DNA of 64,000 bases from Candidatus Melainabacteria bacterium (GTDB taxonomy: Bacteria; Cyanobacteriota; Vampirovibrionia; Obscuribacterales; Obscuribacteraceae), in assembly GCA_016212515.1 (NCBI GenBank), contig JACRFZ010000031.1, positions 104,613 through 168,612 on the forward strand, in the 5' to 3' direction. The position numbers and the translations under genes were made by a program. Numbering within the stretch: position 1 is the first letter of the stretch; every line of letters starts with the position of its first letter. Below, one piece after another: positions 15,878 through 24,578 of this stretch. Under the pieces are notes generated by a model that was given only the letters and a program-made list of their open reading frames with translations, did no database searches and was not told the DNA's origin.

Positions 15878-16054
15878 GGTGGACCCTGCCTGGAGAGATG
15901 TCGGCGCCAACTGGCCAGAGAGTATCAAGTCTTAGGTGCAAACGACGTGACTACAGATGGGTGCGTTGATTGAAGTGCCATGAGAATGAGGTGGTCTGGT
16001 CAGCCTGCCTTGGGGCCGACCGCTGCCTATCTAGATGTGCCGCAGTCTTAGTGG
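15878..16054. other. Intergenic region, nothing recognised
   Basis: Lies between the YD-repeat gene and the TPR gene, both leftward. It probably carries the YD-repeat promoter, but I see no convincing -10/-35 pair. Confidence 0.4.
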
Positions 16055-17038
16055 TCAGTATCCGCGCCCCAGTTGATCCGCCGCCAAGGAGTCTGTTTCT
16101 GCGGCAGGCAAATTGTTCAGTTTCCGGTAAATGCCGGCTCGAAACAGTCTCAGGTCAGCTTGCATGGGGGAAATGGTTATGGCTTCCGAGATAGGCTTGA
16201 GAGCCTCTGCATAGCGCGCCAGCCGGTAGAGTGCTTCACTGCGTTTCTTTAGTAAATTCGGTAGGCGGAACTTATTCACATCGCCCCGGGTGGTTGGATC
16301 TGCTAAAGTTCGAGAATATTGAACCACCGACTGCCAGTTTTTCATCTCATAATACAATTCGGTTAGCTGAATATCAGCTCTTATCCTAAAGGTTGGATCT
16401 TTCCTACAGTCGAGGAGTAGACTTTCCGCTGCCTCGGTCCGTCCAGCGCTTCTTGCCGCCAGAGCGCACTCATAGTTCAGAATTGGTAGATTACTATACT
16501 TGCTCTGGGCTCGTTGAGAGACTTGATAGGCGAGTTCTCGCTCTTCTATTGCTTGCAATACCTGCAAGATTGTAAGAAACTGCCCAGGGTCTAATTGTTT
16601 TTTCTTTAGTGCTTCTTGAATGTTGTGTTTAACGGCTAGGTCGTTTTCCAGTGCCAGTTCAACGCAGGCTTTCTGAATTGAGTATTTGGGATTCTGAGGA
16701 TCGATTGCCATACAATTGTCGAGGCATGCGATGGCCTTGGCATAGTTGTGCTGCACAATGTACAGTCGTCCGAGCCGGAATTGTGCAGTTGCCGAACCCG
16801 GAGTTTTCTTGACGGCTTCATAGGCAGCGTTGAATTCAGATGGTGTACAAGCTCTCTTTTCTCCCTTGATGATGTAGTTTTCGACGTCATAGTAATGTCC
16901 TTGCTCATCCTTAAGTGCTGAGGCGGAACCCGTGTGCCACAGGCATAGTGAAAACGTGAGTATAATCCCTCCCAGAAGGCTTCTCTTGGTGGATGCTTTT
17001 GGGGGATATGGTGCAGCCAATTTGTTTTTTTCTCCCAT
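16055..17038 (-). CDS. Exported TPR protein of the kinase operon
   Basis: A 327-residue protein with an N-terminal signal sequence (hydrophobic core LLGGIILTFSLCLW, cleavage near ASA-L), then tetratricopeptide-like helical pairs throughout. Recognisable TPR elements are AQFRLGRLYIVQHNYAKAIA, LYRLARYAEALKPISEAITI and LRLFRAGIYRKLNNLPAAE. It begins 15 bases after the kinase gene at 17054-18838, so it is last gene of a three-gene operon and may be an extracytoplasmic partner of the two sensors. The TPR call is firm; the partner role is inferred. Confidence 0.82.
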   Translation of the reverse strand: MGEKNKLAAPYPPKASTKRSLLGGIILTFSLCLWHTGSASALKDEQGHYYDVENYIIKGEKRACTPSEFNAAYEAVKKTPGSATAQFRLGRLYIVQHNYAKAIACLDNCMAIDPQNPKYSIQKACVELALENDLAVKHNIQEALKKKQLDPGQFLTILQVLQAIEERELAYQVSQRAQSKYSNLPILNYECALAARSAGRTEAAESLLLDCRKDPTFRIRADIQLTELYYEMKNWQSVVQYSRTLADPTTRGDVNKFRLPNLLKKRSEALYRLARYAEALKPISEAITISPMQADLRLFRAGIYRKLNNLPAAETDSLAADQLGRGY

Positions 17039-17053
17039 CCAGGCGCCAGAATG

Positions 17054-18838
17054 TTATGTCAAGTGTGGTAGCGTGACTGTGAAAAGGGTTCCCTTTCCGC
17101 CGTCTATACCTTCAGCCTGAATGTTGCCGCTGTGAGCTTCAACAATCATACGACAGATTGCCAGCCCCAGACCGGTGCCGCCGGCTTGCCTGCCTCTCTC
17201 TGTTTGTTCGAATGGCTCGAATATTTTTGCCAGGGCATCTTCGGGTACCCCTTCTCCTTCATCCTTTACCGTGATTACGGTCGCATCTTTCCTTGACTTG
17301 GCTTCGAGCGTAACTTTGCCTCCAGCCGGAGAAAACTTGAGGGCGTTTGTCAAAAGATTGAGAAGGACTTGCAGAAATTTCTCCCTATCTGCGCTGATTG
17401 ATAATCCTCGATCGATTATGCGAATGTCAATATACTTGGCTTTAGCTAGGCTTTGCACCATGGTTGCGGCCTCCTGTGCTAGAGGTTTGAATGCAAAGGA
17501 TGTGAGGGTTAGTTCGATTTTGCCGCAATCAAGTCGGCGGAAGTCGAGCAGATTGTTCACCATCGATAGAAGCTTTTGTACTGATTTCTCCGATTGCAAC
17601 AGGTCTTGCCGGACCGGCGCGCTTAATGCGCCCTCTGTCTCGCTGGTTATTTGTGAAAGTGTCTCTTTGATTTCAAAAAGCGGCGTTCGTAAATCACCGG
17701 CAAGTATCTCCAGAAAGTCTTGTTTGAGGCGTTCGATAGTCTTTTCTTCGGTTATATTGGTGATTACGCAAAAGAACAGCTTGTTCGATGGAGACCAGAG
17801 TACCGACCACTGCGTGTCAATCTGTCCATAGACCTTTGTCAAAAGCTTGAGTTCGAAGCGATATGGTGTTGCTGCATTGGCCGCTACTTGCAGCTTTTCT
17901 TCTGCTAACAGGCGTTCCTCTGGAATAATAAAGTCGAAAATAGGGCAGTCTGACAGAGATTCTGTACTCAAATCCAGCAACAACTTTCCTCCCTTGTTTA
18001 TACTTCGAAGTTGCCCCTCGGAATTAATCGTACAGATGGTTTCGGCTGCATTGTCAACCAGAGCCTTCTCCTGGTTTAGCGATTCATATAATGAATATGC
18101 GACCTTATGCAAGCTGCGATCGAGTCGGCTTAGCTCGTCGTCGCCGGCAAGTGTAGGCATGAGGGGCTGCTGAAGTGAAAGGAGGAGACTATTTTGCTTG
18201 AGTCGAAGGATTGGTGCCGCGATACTCTGGGCATACACGATGCCCATGATTAGAGAAATGGCAAATCCGACAGGCACGAATACATACATCAGATCTTGAA
18301 GTTGCCTTTTGTTCTCTTCTATTTCTCGTGAGAAGGCTAAGTGGTTGTTTTCGGCTTCCACTATTGAGGAGGCTGTGCTCATAAGTTCGATGAGCCGGTT
18401 TAAGACTGTTCCGTAGCAGAGTTCGTCTACCTGCTGCCAATGGGCTAGTCCCTGCCTTTGTTCCTTCATCGCCCAACCTAGCACCCTGGTGAGTGCAAGG
18501 GACGAGTCAGACAGTTTAGCTATATTTACTTGCTGCTCGGGGACCGTTTCGGCAAGTGTGGCCAGGTCTTTGACTCTAGATCTGAATTCGACACAGCTCT
18601 TTGCAGTTGTTTCAGGATCGTAGAGTCCATCCACCTCGGAATTTAAATTGATTTGATAGTAGCCTTCCAAGACTGTACGAATCAGTTCCAGCGACTGACC
18701 GACAATTTCTTTGGAACGTGCAACACGCTCCAGCTTGTATTCGAGTTGCGCAAGTTCGGCGCCTAGCAGTCCCACGAAAGTAAGCTGGTATATGAGCGGG
18801 ACCACGGCAATCAGGAGCCCTTTATTAAGGACTTTCAT
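17054..18838 (-). CDS. Sensor histidine kinase lacking the phospho-acceptor histidine (partner A)
   Basis: A 594-residue membrane sensor: TM1 at 7-27, a helical periplasmic domain, TM2 at about 184-205, a HAMP-like segment (GDDELSRLDRSLHKVA), a PAS-like domain (about 255-365), a DHp region and an HATPase_c domain. The H-box reads FLEILAGDLRTPL, so glycine 381 stands where the autophosphorylated histidine should be; the codon is GGT, at least two changes from CAT/CAC. The ATP-binding domain is intact: N-box NLLTNALKFSP, G1 DEGEGV, F-box IFEPF, G2 GGTGLGLAI. It should bind ATP but cannot phosphorylate itself on a normal histidine. It overlaps partner B by 14 bases and is co-transcribed with it. 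Confidence 0.9.
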   Translation of the reverse strand: MKVLNKGLLIAVVPLIYQLTFVGLLGAELAQLEYKLERVARSKEIVGQSLELIRTVLEGYYQINLNSEVDGLYDPETTAKSCVEFRSRVKDLATLAETVPEQQVNIAKLSDSSLALTRVLGWAMKEQRQGLAHWQQVDELCYGTVLNRLIELMSTASSIVEAENNHLAFSREIEENKRQLQDLMYVFVPVGFAISLIMGIVYAQSIAAPILRLKQNSLLLSLQQPLMPTLAGDDELSRLDRSLHKVAYSLYESLNQEKALVDNAAETICTINSEGQLRSINKGGKLLLDLSTESLSDCPIFDFIIPEERLLAEEKLQVAANAATPYRFELKLLTKVYGQIDTQWSVLWSPSNKLFFCVITNITEEKTIERLKQDFLEILAGDLRTPLFEIKETLSQITSETEGALSAPVRQDLLQSEKSVQKLLSMVNNLLDFRRLDCGKIELTLTSFAFKPLAQEAATMVQSLAKAKYIDIRIIDRGLSISADREKFLQVLLNLLTNALKFSPAGGKVTLEAKSRKDATVITVKDEGEGVPEDALAKIFEPFEQTERGRQAGGTGLGLAICRMIVEAHSGNIQAEGIDGGKGTLFTVTLPHLT

Positions 18839-20735
18839 GCGCTACCTCGCTTTCTTCCCAGAGCTCAGTTTCATCCAACATTTCTTCAGTGTGAACTGAG
18901 TCTTTACTTGAATCTATCGTTGGTAATGCGATACACAGGGAGGTGCTTTCATTGCTATTGCCGATAATTTCGATATGCCCGCCATGAGCTTTGATAATCG
19001 CCTGCGCAACTGGAAGAGCCAAACCTGCTTGCATACCGCCCATTGCTGAGGACGTTGCGTAGCGCTCAAATAATAGGTTTCGCTCAGTGGCGGCTATCGG
19101 TTGGCCGCTGTCATTAAAATGTAGCTTTACCAGTCCATCGTTGACTGTGGTTTCGATCTTTACTGAGGTGCCGCTTGGCGCACGGTTGATAGAAAATTCC
19201 AAAATGCTTGCGATTGCTCCGGTCAGTCTAGATTGATCTGCTTCGATGAAGCAGTCATCATCCGGCCCTACGATGGTTACCTTCTTCTGAAGGGCAAGGG
19301 GTTGAAGGTTTTCCTTGACCAGAGAGATAACATTATAGGTATGCAGGGTCTCTTTCCGTAAGTCTCCGCGCCCCGCGCCCATCTTCTCCAGTTCAAGCAA
19401 ACCGTCGACCACTTTGTTGAGCTGGGCGAGTTTTTCTTCTACGGTAAGGAGTTTGCTTGCAATTCCTTTTGGAATTTCGCCGCGCTTTCCGGCTTCTATA
19501 GTTTCCAGACTAACACCGAGGGAACAAAGCGGCATGCGCAGATCGTGACTGACCATGGCTATGAACCTGCTCTTTAAGCGTTCTGCGCTTTTGGACGCAC
19601 TGATATCGCGGACTACGCAGGTATAACTCTTTCTCGAAGAAGACCAGGAGACCGACCATCGGAATATGCCTGATCTTCCATTACCGCAGAGAATAGTCGT
19701 TTCAATAATCTCAGGGCGCGAGAAAGTTTTAGGTTGTTCAATTTCTGCTAACGCTTGATGTCGGCGTGCTGCCTTGAAAGCGGCTGATGTGTTTGGTACC
19801 AGGGCTGGAGGTACTATAGTGAGCACTGATCTGCCGAGTAAATCGTCGGCTTGATAGTGCCACAGTCTTTCTGCAGCATGGTTTATTACGGTGAATTTTA
19901 GCTTTTCATCCACCGTGCAGAGGAGTTCTACCGCATTGTCGAGGATTATCGACTGCTGCTTTCTTGAAATAGCCAGAACCATGCTGACTGTATGAAGCAA
20001 GCTGTCGAGATCTGCAATTTCATCCCTTCCAGCCAGCGGTGGATGCAGTACTTGTCCGCTAGCAAGAGATTGAATGTTTGTCTGAATTGCTTTTAATCTT
20101 TTGGCTGTGTCAGCCGAAAAAAAGTACATCAGCGCTAAAGTGAGACTGCAGCAGGTGATACTTATGGCTGTGAGAGCGAGCAGTAGCTCTGATCTCATTG
20201 CCGCGATTTGTGCCGGCTCATTCTCTTTTGTGGAGCGTTCCATGTCCACTATAGATTTTGAGAAGTTCTCGAAGGCTATGCCTGTTGCAAAGGCCTGATT
20301 GCGGAGAAAATTGAACTTATCGGATTCTTTGCGGTCGGGCTTTCTATAAAAAAGTTCGGCTCGATCTATCAGTCTGAGTATTTCGTTCTTAAGTATCTCG
20401 GCTTGCAGAACGACTTCGCTTTGATTTGAGGCAAGCCGGCTTTCAGAGAAATTATCGGTCAGTCGCCTTTTGATATTCTCAAGTCTTCTCTCGGTTAGCC
20501 TGGCATCAGTGGAGACTGGCAAACTCCCGATTTGAAGAATTGCATTGGCGCCGGTGCTGCCAATTTGCTCAAGTTTGAAAAGGGTGGCTCTTTCACTATC
20601 CAGCTTGTGGAGTTGTTGCTCATTTTTGTCGAGGAGAAAGGCCAGTCCGGTTATGCTAACTATTTCGTAAGTAATAGGCAAAAGCACAAGTACTAATCCC
20701 TTTTGTCCGGCTGTGAGACTGGAAAAGAGATTCAA
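18825..20735 (-). CDS. Sensor histidine kinase with degenerate ATP-binding domain (partner B)
   Basis: A 636-residue membrane sensor with the same plan as partner A: TM1 about 12-34, helical periplasmic domain, TM2 about 184-206, HAMP-like GRDEIADLD, PAS-like domain and DHp. The H-box is intact, FIAMVSHDLRMPL with His397. The catalytic domain is ruined: the N-box asparagines are replaced (SILEFSINRAP), the second G1 glycine is proline (DSGQP), and G2 reads GGMQAGLAL. The overall fold still looks preserved, ending IALP, followed by an acidic tail of about 30 residues. TTG start at 20735. It is the first gene of the operon and probably a phospho-acceptor for partner A. Confidence 0.9.
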   Translation of the reverse strand: MNLFSSLTAGQKGLVLVLLPITYEIVSITGLAFLLDKNEQQLHKLDSERATLFKLEQIGSTGANAILQIGSLPVSTDARLTERRLENIKRRLTDNFSESRLASNQSEVVLQAEILKNEILRLIDRAELFYRKPDRKESDKFNFLRNQAFATGIAFENFSKSIVDMERSTKENEPAQIAAMRSELLLALTAISITCCSLTLALMYFFSADTAKRLKAIQTNIQSLASGQVLHPPLAGRDEIADLDSLLHTVSMVLAISRKQQSIILDNAVELLCTVDEKLKFTVINHAAERLWHYQADDLLGRSVLTIVPPALVPNTSAAFKAARRHQALAEIEQPKTFSRPEIIETTILCGNGRSGIFRWSVSWSSSRKSYTCVVRDISASKSAERLKSRFIAMVSHDLRMPLCSLGVSLETIEAGKRGEIPKGIASKLLTVEEKLAQLNKVVDGLLELEKMGAGRGDLRKETLHTYNVISLVKENLQPLALQKKVTIVGPDDDCFIEADQSRLTGAIASILEFSINRAPSGTSVKIETTVNDGLVKLHFNDSGQPIAATERNLLFERYATSSAMGGMQAGLALPVAQAIIKAHGGHIEIIGNSNESTSLCIALPTIDSSKDSVHTEEMLDETELWEESEVAHESP

Positions 20736-20761
20736 GAGAGTACCGTCCGTGCTTGCTGCGC

Positions 20762-20803
20762 CCAGGGAACCTGGTTCTGTTCGATGAATCTTATGTTACC
20801 AGG
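20762..20803. promoter_or_regulatory. Repeated CCAGG/CCTGG elements between kinase operon and regulator
   Basis: CCAGG-GAA-CCTGG (20762-20774) is a palindrome, and a further ACCAGG at 20798-20803 pairs with CCTGGT at 20770-20775. They sit in the divergent promoter region and may be binding sites for the regulator at 20878-21552. Confidence 0.4.
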
Positions 20804-20845
20804 GTGAGCGGAGCGTTGGTTGCACGCTTCGTTTTGTTGGGTGGG

Positions 20846-20878
20846 TATAATTTAGATTCCTTCGAAGATAAGTCTAAA
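20846..20878 (+). promoter_or_regulatory. -10 element and dyad before the regulator gene
   Basis: A consensus TATAAT (20846-20851) lies 26 bases before the ATG at 20878. It is followed by TTTAGA (20851-20856) and TCTAAA (20873-20878) around a central TTCGAA, an imperfect dyad covering the likely start of transcription. No clear ribosome-binding site is present. Confidence 0.5.
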
Positions 20879-21552
20879 TGGCTAAAATTCTACTTGTAGA
20901 AGATGACAAAGAACTTTCAGAGCAACTGTCAGCCTGGTTTGCTAGCGAAGGTCATTTGCTGGAGGTTGCTGCTACAGGGGAAGATGCCGTCCAACTGCTC
21001 AGGTGTTTCCCTTATGACGTTCTGCTTCTAGATTGGACTTTGCCGGGTCTGAGCGGTTTGGATGTCTGTAAAGCGTATATACACACCGGTGGGTTGGCAA
21101 AAATTATTTTCCTTACAGGGCGCGGGGATATTGTAGACAAGGAATCGGCGCTGGATTTGGGGGCAGATGATTATGTTACCAAGCCGTTCGAGGTGCGAGA
21201 ATTGGCGGCACGTGTCCGCTCGGTGTTACGGAGACCTGGAGGTACTGGTCCCTGTCATCTGCAATTCGGAAGTATTGTCCTGGATCCGGCTCTGCGCACT
21301 GTCTGTTGCGGTGACCGGATCGAACGCCTGATGAAGCGAGAGGCGTTAATTTTGGAGTTTATGATGCGCCATCCGAATCGAGTTTACTCGTCTCTTGAAC
21401 TGAGCAAACAGCTTTGGTCCAGCGCCGAAGAAGTAACGCCGGAGACTGTACGGAGCTGGATGCGCAATTTGCGCACAAAGTTAAGGGCTGTTGGCGCGGG
21501 CGAAGTAATCAAGACTATTCCGAGGACAGGTTATGTGCTGGAAGGGCGCTAG
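20878..21552 (+). CDS. OmpR/PhoB-family response regulator
   Basis: A 224-residue regulator with a complete receiver domain: acidic pocket ED9/D10, phospho-acceptor Asp52 in LLLDWTLPG, Thr80 in FLTGR and Lys102 in TKPF. It is followed by a winged-helix DNA-binding domain (about 125-224) with the family ending TVRSWMRNLRTKL..IKTIPRTGYVLEG. It is divergent from the two-kinase operon and is the obvious output of that pair. It closely resembles the regulator at 43421-44098, so the two are paralogues and cross-talk is conceivable. Confidence 0.95.
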   Translation: MAKILLVEDDKELSEQLSAWFASEGHLLEVAATGEDAVQLLRCFPYDVLLLDWTLPGLSGLDVCKAYIHTGGLAKIIFLTGRGDIVDKESALDLGADDYVTKPFEVRELAARVRSVLRRPGGTGPCHLQFGSIVLDPALRTVCCGDRIERLMKREALILEFMMRHPNRVYSSLELSKQLWSSAEEVTPETVRSWMRNLRTKLRAVGAGEVIKTIPRTGYVLEGR

Positions 21553-21606
21553 GGGTTGCTACGGATTTCATTCTAGTGGCTCTGGACTGATTCGTCACTC
21601 TCCCCC

Positions 21607-22242
21607 TCAGTACTGCAACTGAAAGGCTCCCGGCTTTACCTCCGCCACCCAGGCATCCAGTACCAGCATTGACTGGCAAAGGGAAAACTTGAGCAGTTCT
21701 ATGCGTTGCACGTCGGCTTCTAAAATTATGTCTCCCAGGGCCAGGGCCGCATCCACGCGGGTGGAACCAAGGGCCAGTTTATGACAGACATTCATAGATA
21801 AGGTCTGCACCGTTGGGACCAAGCCCAGGTCCAGGGGGTAAGTCTGGAAAATGTCCCTGGTGATGGGTTCGTCTATGAGCTCGTCGCTGGCTCTCAGGGA
21901 GTTGTAGCTGAATTCCTTAAACCAGTCCGGGATCTCATCGCCACAGTTTTCGCAGATGGTGAGCCAGAGACTGATAGTCTGGACTTCTTTGGCCATCCTC
22001 TTAAACTGCTCTTCCGTTATCGGTTCGGTCTCCACCGGCTTGAACTGACCGGTGGCGCTGAAGACAACTGCTGACTTGCAGTAATTGATATAAGAGGTCA
22101 AAATATTGCCCGCCAGAACGGCCGTGGCCGTGGCGTAGAATATTGCCCTCTCCCGGGAGTCTTGCTCGTCTTGAGGTTTAAACTGCTCGAGGTCGGAGAG
22201 GGTGATCGGTTGTCTTTGCGATTTGCTGCTATCTTGGGCCAT
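21607..22242 (-). CDS. Hypothetical protein, 211 residues
   Basis: No family recognised and no signal peptide. The protein is mostly predicted helix. A moderately hydrophobic stretch near residue 40 (ATATAVLAGNILTSYIN) might be a buried helix rather than a membrane span. Two cysteines in ICENCGDE could be a partial metal site. I chose ATG 22242 over the TTG two codons upstream. It is convergent with the regulator gene, which ends 54 bases away. Confidence 0.6.
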   Translation of the reverse strand: MAQDSSKSQRQPITLSDLEQFKPQDEQDSRERAIFYATATAVLAGNILTSYINYCKSAVVFSATGQFKPVETEPITEEQFKRMAKEVQTISLWLTICENCGDEIPDWFKEFSYNSLRASDELIDEPITRDIFQTYPLDLGLVPTVQTLSMNVCHKLALGSTRVDAALALGDIILEADVQRIELLKFSLCQSMLVLDAWVAEVKPGAFQLQY

Positions 22243-22444
22243 CGCCAACCATTTTAATCAATTTCAGGCGGCTTCCTACGTATTTCTCCCAATGACATGC
22301 CCGCCTATAGCTGTCATGCTGAGAGTGCTATATACCCCCTTGCAACTAAAATTTGACTCGCCGGCGCTAAAAGGGCTGCCGGCGGGGAATATCAGCAAGT
22401 AGCACTCCCCCAATTCTTCCGATGTATTCAGGAGTTACTTGAAC

Positions 22445-24511
22445 ATGGCTGACAAACCGGACCCGAAGAAAGACGAGATTAAAGCCGATGCCGATAATAC
22501 CCTAGGGCGTGCCGGTGGCGGCGGCAACGAAGGCTACCAGGCTTTGATGCAAGATTTCACCAGAGCCGAAGGTAAGTATGGGATAAATTCCGACAACCTC
22601 AAGGCCTATACCGATAATGTCCTGAAAGGTATGGCACCGGAGCAGATTTCCAACTATGCCGAAATCTGGGGCAAACAAAACTTCGATCGTCTCGACAGTT
22701 TGCAACGAGACAAGGTTTTGAGTCGCGGCGAGGTCTCGCCCGACAAGGCTCAGAATCCACTGGAAGCAGCTTTCCTGAAGAATATATCCGAGCGTTATTC
22801 GGCTCTTCAAAATGATCCCTGGTACAAGGATAAGTCTGGTCGCCTGAAAGAAGGCGACTTTGACAAAGCCCTGGAGAACCGCGCCAAGGGGCGGGATGCC
22901 AATCAGGTAAAGGAACACCGGGCCGATAAAGAGACCGCCGCCAATGCCGAAGTGCAGAATATGACAGGGGCTCTTCTGAATAATAACGGTGACCCCTCCA
23001 AGAGCTTGTTCAACCGTCTGGTGGCCCTGGAAGACGGCAAGCCCGATGATTCATTCAGTCGCTCAGCCGTACAGAAGTATTTGAACCTGGCTTCTGCGCA
23101 GCCGGAAGGCTCGCCTGGCTTCAGCAAGGAAGAGGTAAACACGGCCAGCGCCCTCTACAACAACTGGGACAGCCCTGCTGTGAAGCTCATGCGTGGCGAA
23201 AGAGCCAACAGCAATCATGGTCATGATAATCAACCCGAGTACAATCACAACATCGATTTGAGCCGTTTGGCTAAGAATCTAGGCACCAATCCCGATGCTC
23301 TCTACGCAGCCAATTCCCCCGAGGGCAGGCAGCGTCAGGCCCAGGCCAGACAGGGTAATGTGCAGGAAGTGCAGTACACCGGGGAACCTCAGCCGGTTGA
23401 CGGCAGTGGTGTCGGTGAAATACGCAGAAACAGACCGGAATACAGACCCGTACCTCAGGCCAGCGGTAATGATGGTGTGGCCGAAGTGCGGCAACGTCCA
23501 ACCAGACCTGGACAGGACGTCAGTGGTGAAGAGGCCGTCAACAGACGCCGTCAGGAGCAGCAGACCGAGGCTCCCAAGCCCAAGCCGGTAGAAGTCAGAC
23601 AAGATCCGAAAGTACCTGATTTCCAAGGCGACGCCGATGATGCTACCATCGCCAAAACAAGGGAAGCCTATGCCCAGGAACTGGCCAAGGTCTACCAGGA
23701 GCGTTCCTTCCAGAACGTGAACCCCGGCGACGGCTGGGATCGCATTGCTCGCAGAGAACTGAGGCAGAGTGGAGCCGACGCCAGCGAATCAAACGTAGTG
23801 AAGTTCTCCGATTCCATCGCCAAGTTGAACGGTTGGACCGGCCGTTTGGATGCAGACAAGATGCTCATGAAAGGTCAGCAGCCTGTGCGGGTGCGTCCGG
23901 AGGGTTGGGCGGAGGAACAGGTGAAGGCCAAGCTGGCAGAGTTTGATGCCGAAGTGGTGAAACGTAAGGAGGCAGCAGCCAAGGCCAAAGCGGAAGCTGA
24001 GGCAGCCAAGCCGCCGGTAGATCAGTTCCAAGATCAACGCAACAATCCCAATCCTAGTGATTCGACGGCTGCCGTAGGGACCTCCCCTGATGGAACCGGG
24101 GATGCTGCCGTAGCTGAAAGAGTGCAGCAGCAGCAAAACGAGAAAGCCCGCCTGGAGGCTCAGGCCAAAGCCGGCGGTGAAACAGTCAAGACCGGAGATG
24201 GAACTCCTCTGACTGATAGCTCCGGTAATCCTGTCACCACAGGTACCGAAGCGGAGAGACTGCAGCAGCAGCAAGCGGCCGAAAAAGCCGCTCTAGACCA
24301 GAAAGCTGCCGATGACAAGGCCGCTGCTGAGAAGAAAGCTGCCCAAGAAAAGGCTGCCGCTCAAGATAAGGCTGCCGCCGAGGCCAAGATTGCTTCCGAT
24401 AAGGCTGCACTTGAGGCTGCTCAGGCTAGAGGCAAGACTGGTACAACTGATACCGCTCAGATTCCAGCTCCCGGAGCCGATTTCGATGTGACCGGATTCA
24501 GCCCGGCCTAG
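22445..24511 (+). CDS. LysM-like repeat-rich protein with Ala/Lys coiled-coil tail
   Basis: A 688-residue protein. Residues 1-270 are charged and helical (around ADNTLGRAGGGGNEGYQALM). About 290-410 is Pro/Arg/Gln-rich and probably disordered. Around residues 420-485 is a LysM-like unit (VNPGDGWDRIARREL, then IAKLNGWTGRLD and the G-x-V end). The last 100 residues are an Ala/Lys/Glu coiled coil rich in AAEKKAAQEKAAA-type steps. No signal peptide is seen. ATG 22445 is preferred to TTG 22439 because AGGAG lies 11 bases upstream of it. Cell-wall association is plausible if the protein is exported by another route. Confidence 0.65.
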   Translation: MADKPDPKKDEIKADADNTLGRAGGGGNEGYQALMQDFTRAEGKYGINSDNLKAYTDNVLKGMAPEQISNYAEIWGKQNFDRLDSLQRDKVLSRGEVSPDKAQNPLEAAFLKNISERYSALQNDPWYKDKSGRLKEGDFDKALENRAKGRDANQVKEHRADKETAANAEVQNMTGALLNNNGDPSKSLFNRLVALEDGKPDDSFSRSAVQKYLNLASAQPEGSPGFSKEEVNTASALYNNWDSPAVKLMRGERANSNHGHDNQPEYNHNIDLSRLAKNLGTNPDALYAANSPEGRQRQAQARQGNVQEVQYTGEPQPVDGSGVGEIRRNRPEYRPVPQASGNDGVAEVRQRPTRPGQDVSGEEAVNRRRQEQQTEAPKPKPVEVRQDPKVPDFQGDADDATIAKTREAYAQELAKVYQERSFQNVNPGDGWDRIARRELRQSGADASESNVVKFSDSIAKLNGWTGRLDADKMLMKGQQPVRVRPEGWAEEQVKAKLAEFDAEVVKRKEAAAKAKAEAEAAKPPVDQFQDQRNNPNPSDSTAAVGTSPDGTGDAAVAERVQQQQNEKARLEAQAKAGGETVKTGDGTPLTDSSGNPVTTGTEAERLQQQQAAEKAALDQKAADDKAAAEKKAAQEKAAAQDKAAAEAKIASDKAALEAAQARGKTGTTDTAQIPAPGADFDVTGFSPA

Positions 24512-24566
24512 ATGTGCCTGCGCAATTTGATGGAACAGCGTCGAGCGACATGGTCAGTATGCCGTC

Positions 24567-24572
24567 TATAAT
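24567..24572 (+). promoter_or_regulatory. -10 element placing transcription start at the ATG (leaderless)
   Basis: A consensus TATAAT ends 6 bases before the ATG at 24579. Transcription would begin at or within a base or two of the start codon, and no ribosome-binding site is present, so the mRNA is probably leaderless. No -35 match is evident. Confidence 0.5.
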
Positions 24573-24578
24573 GAGGGC

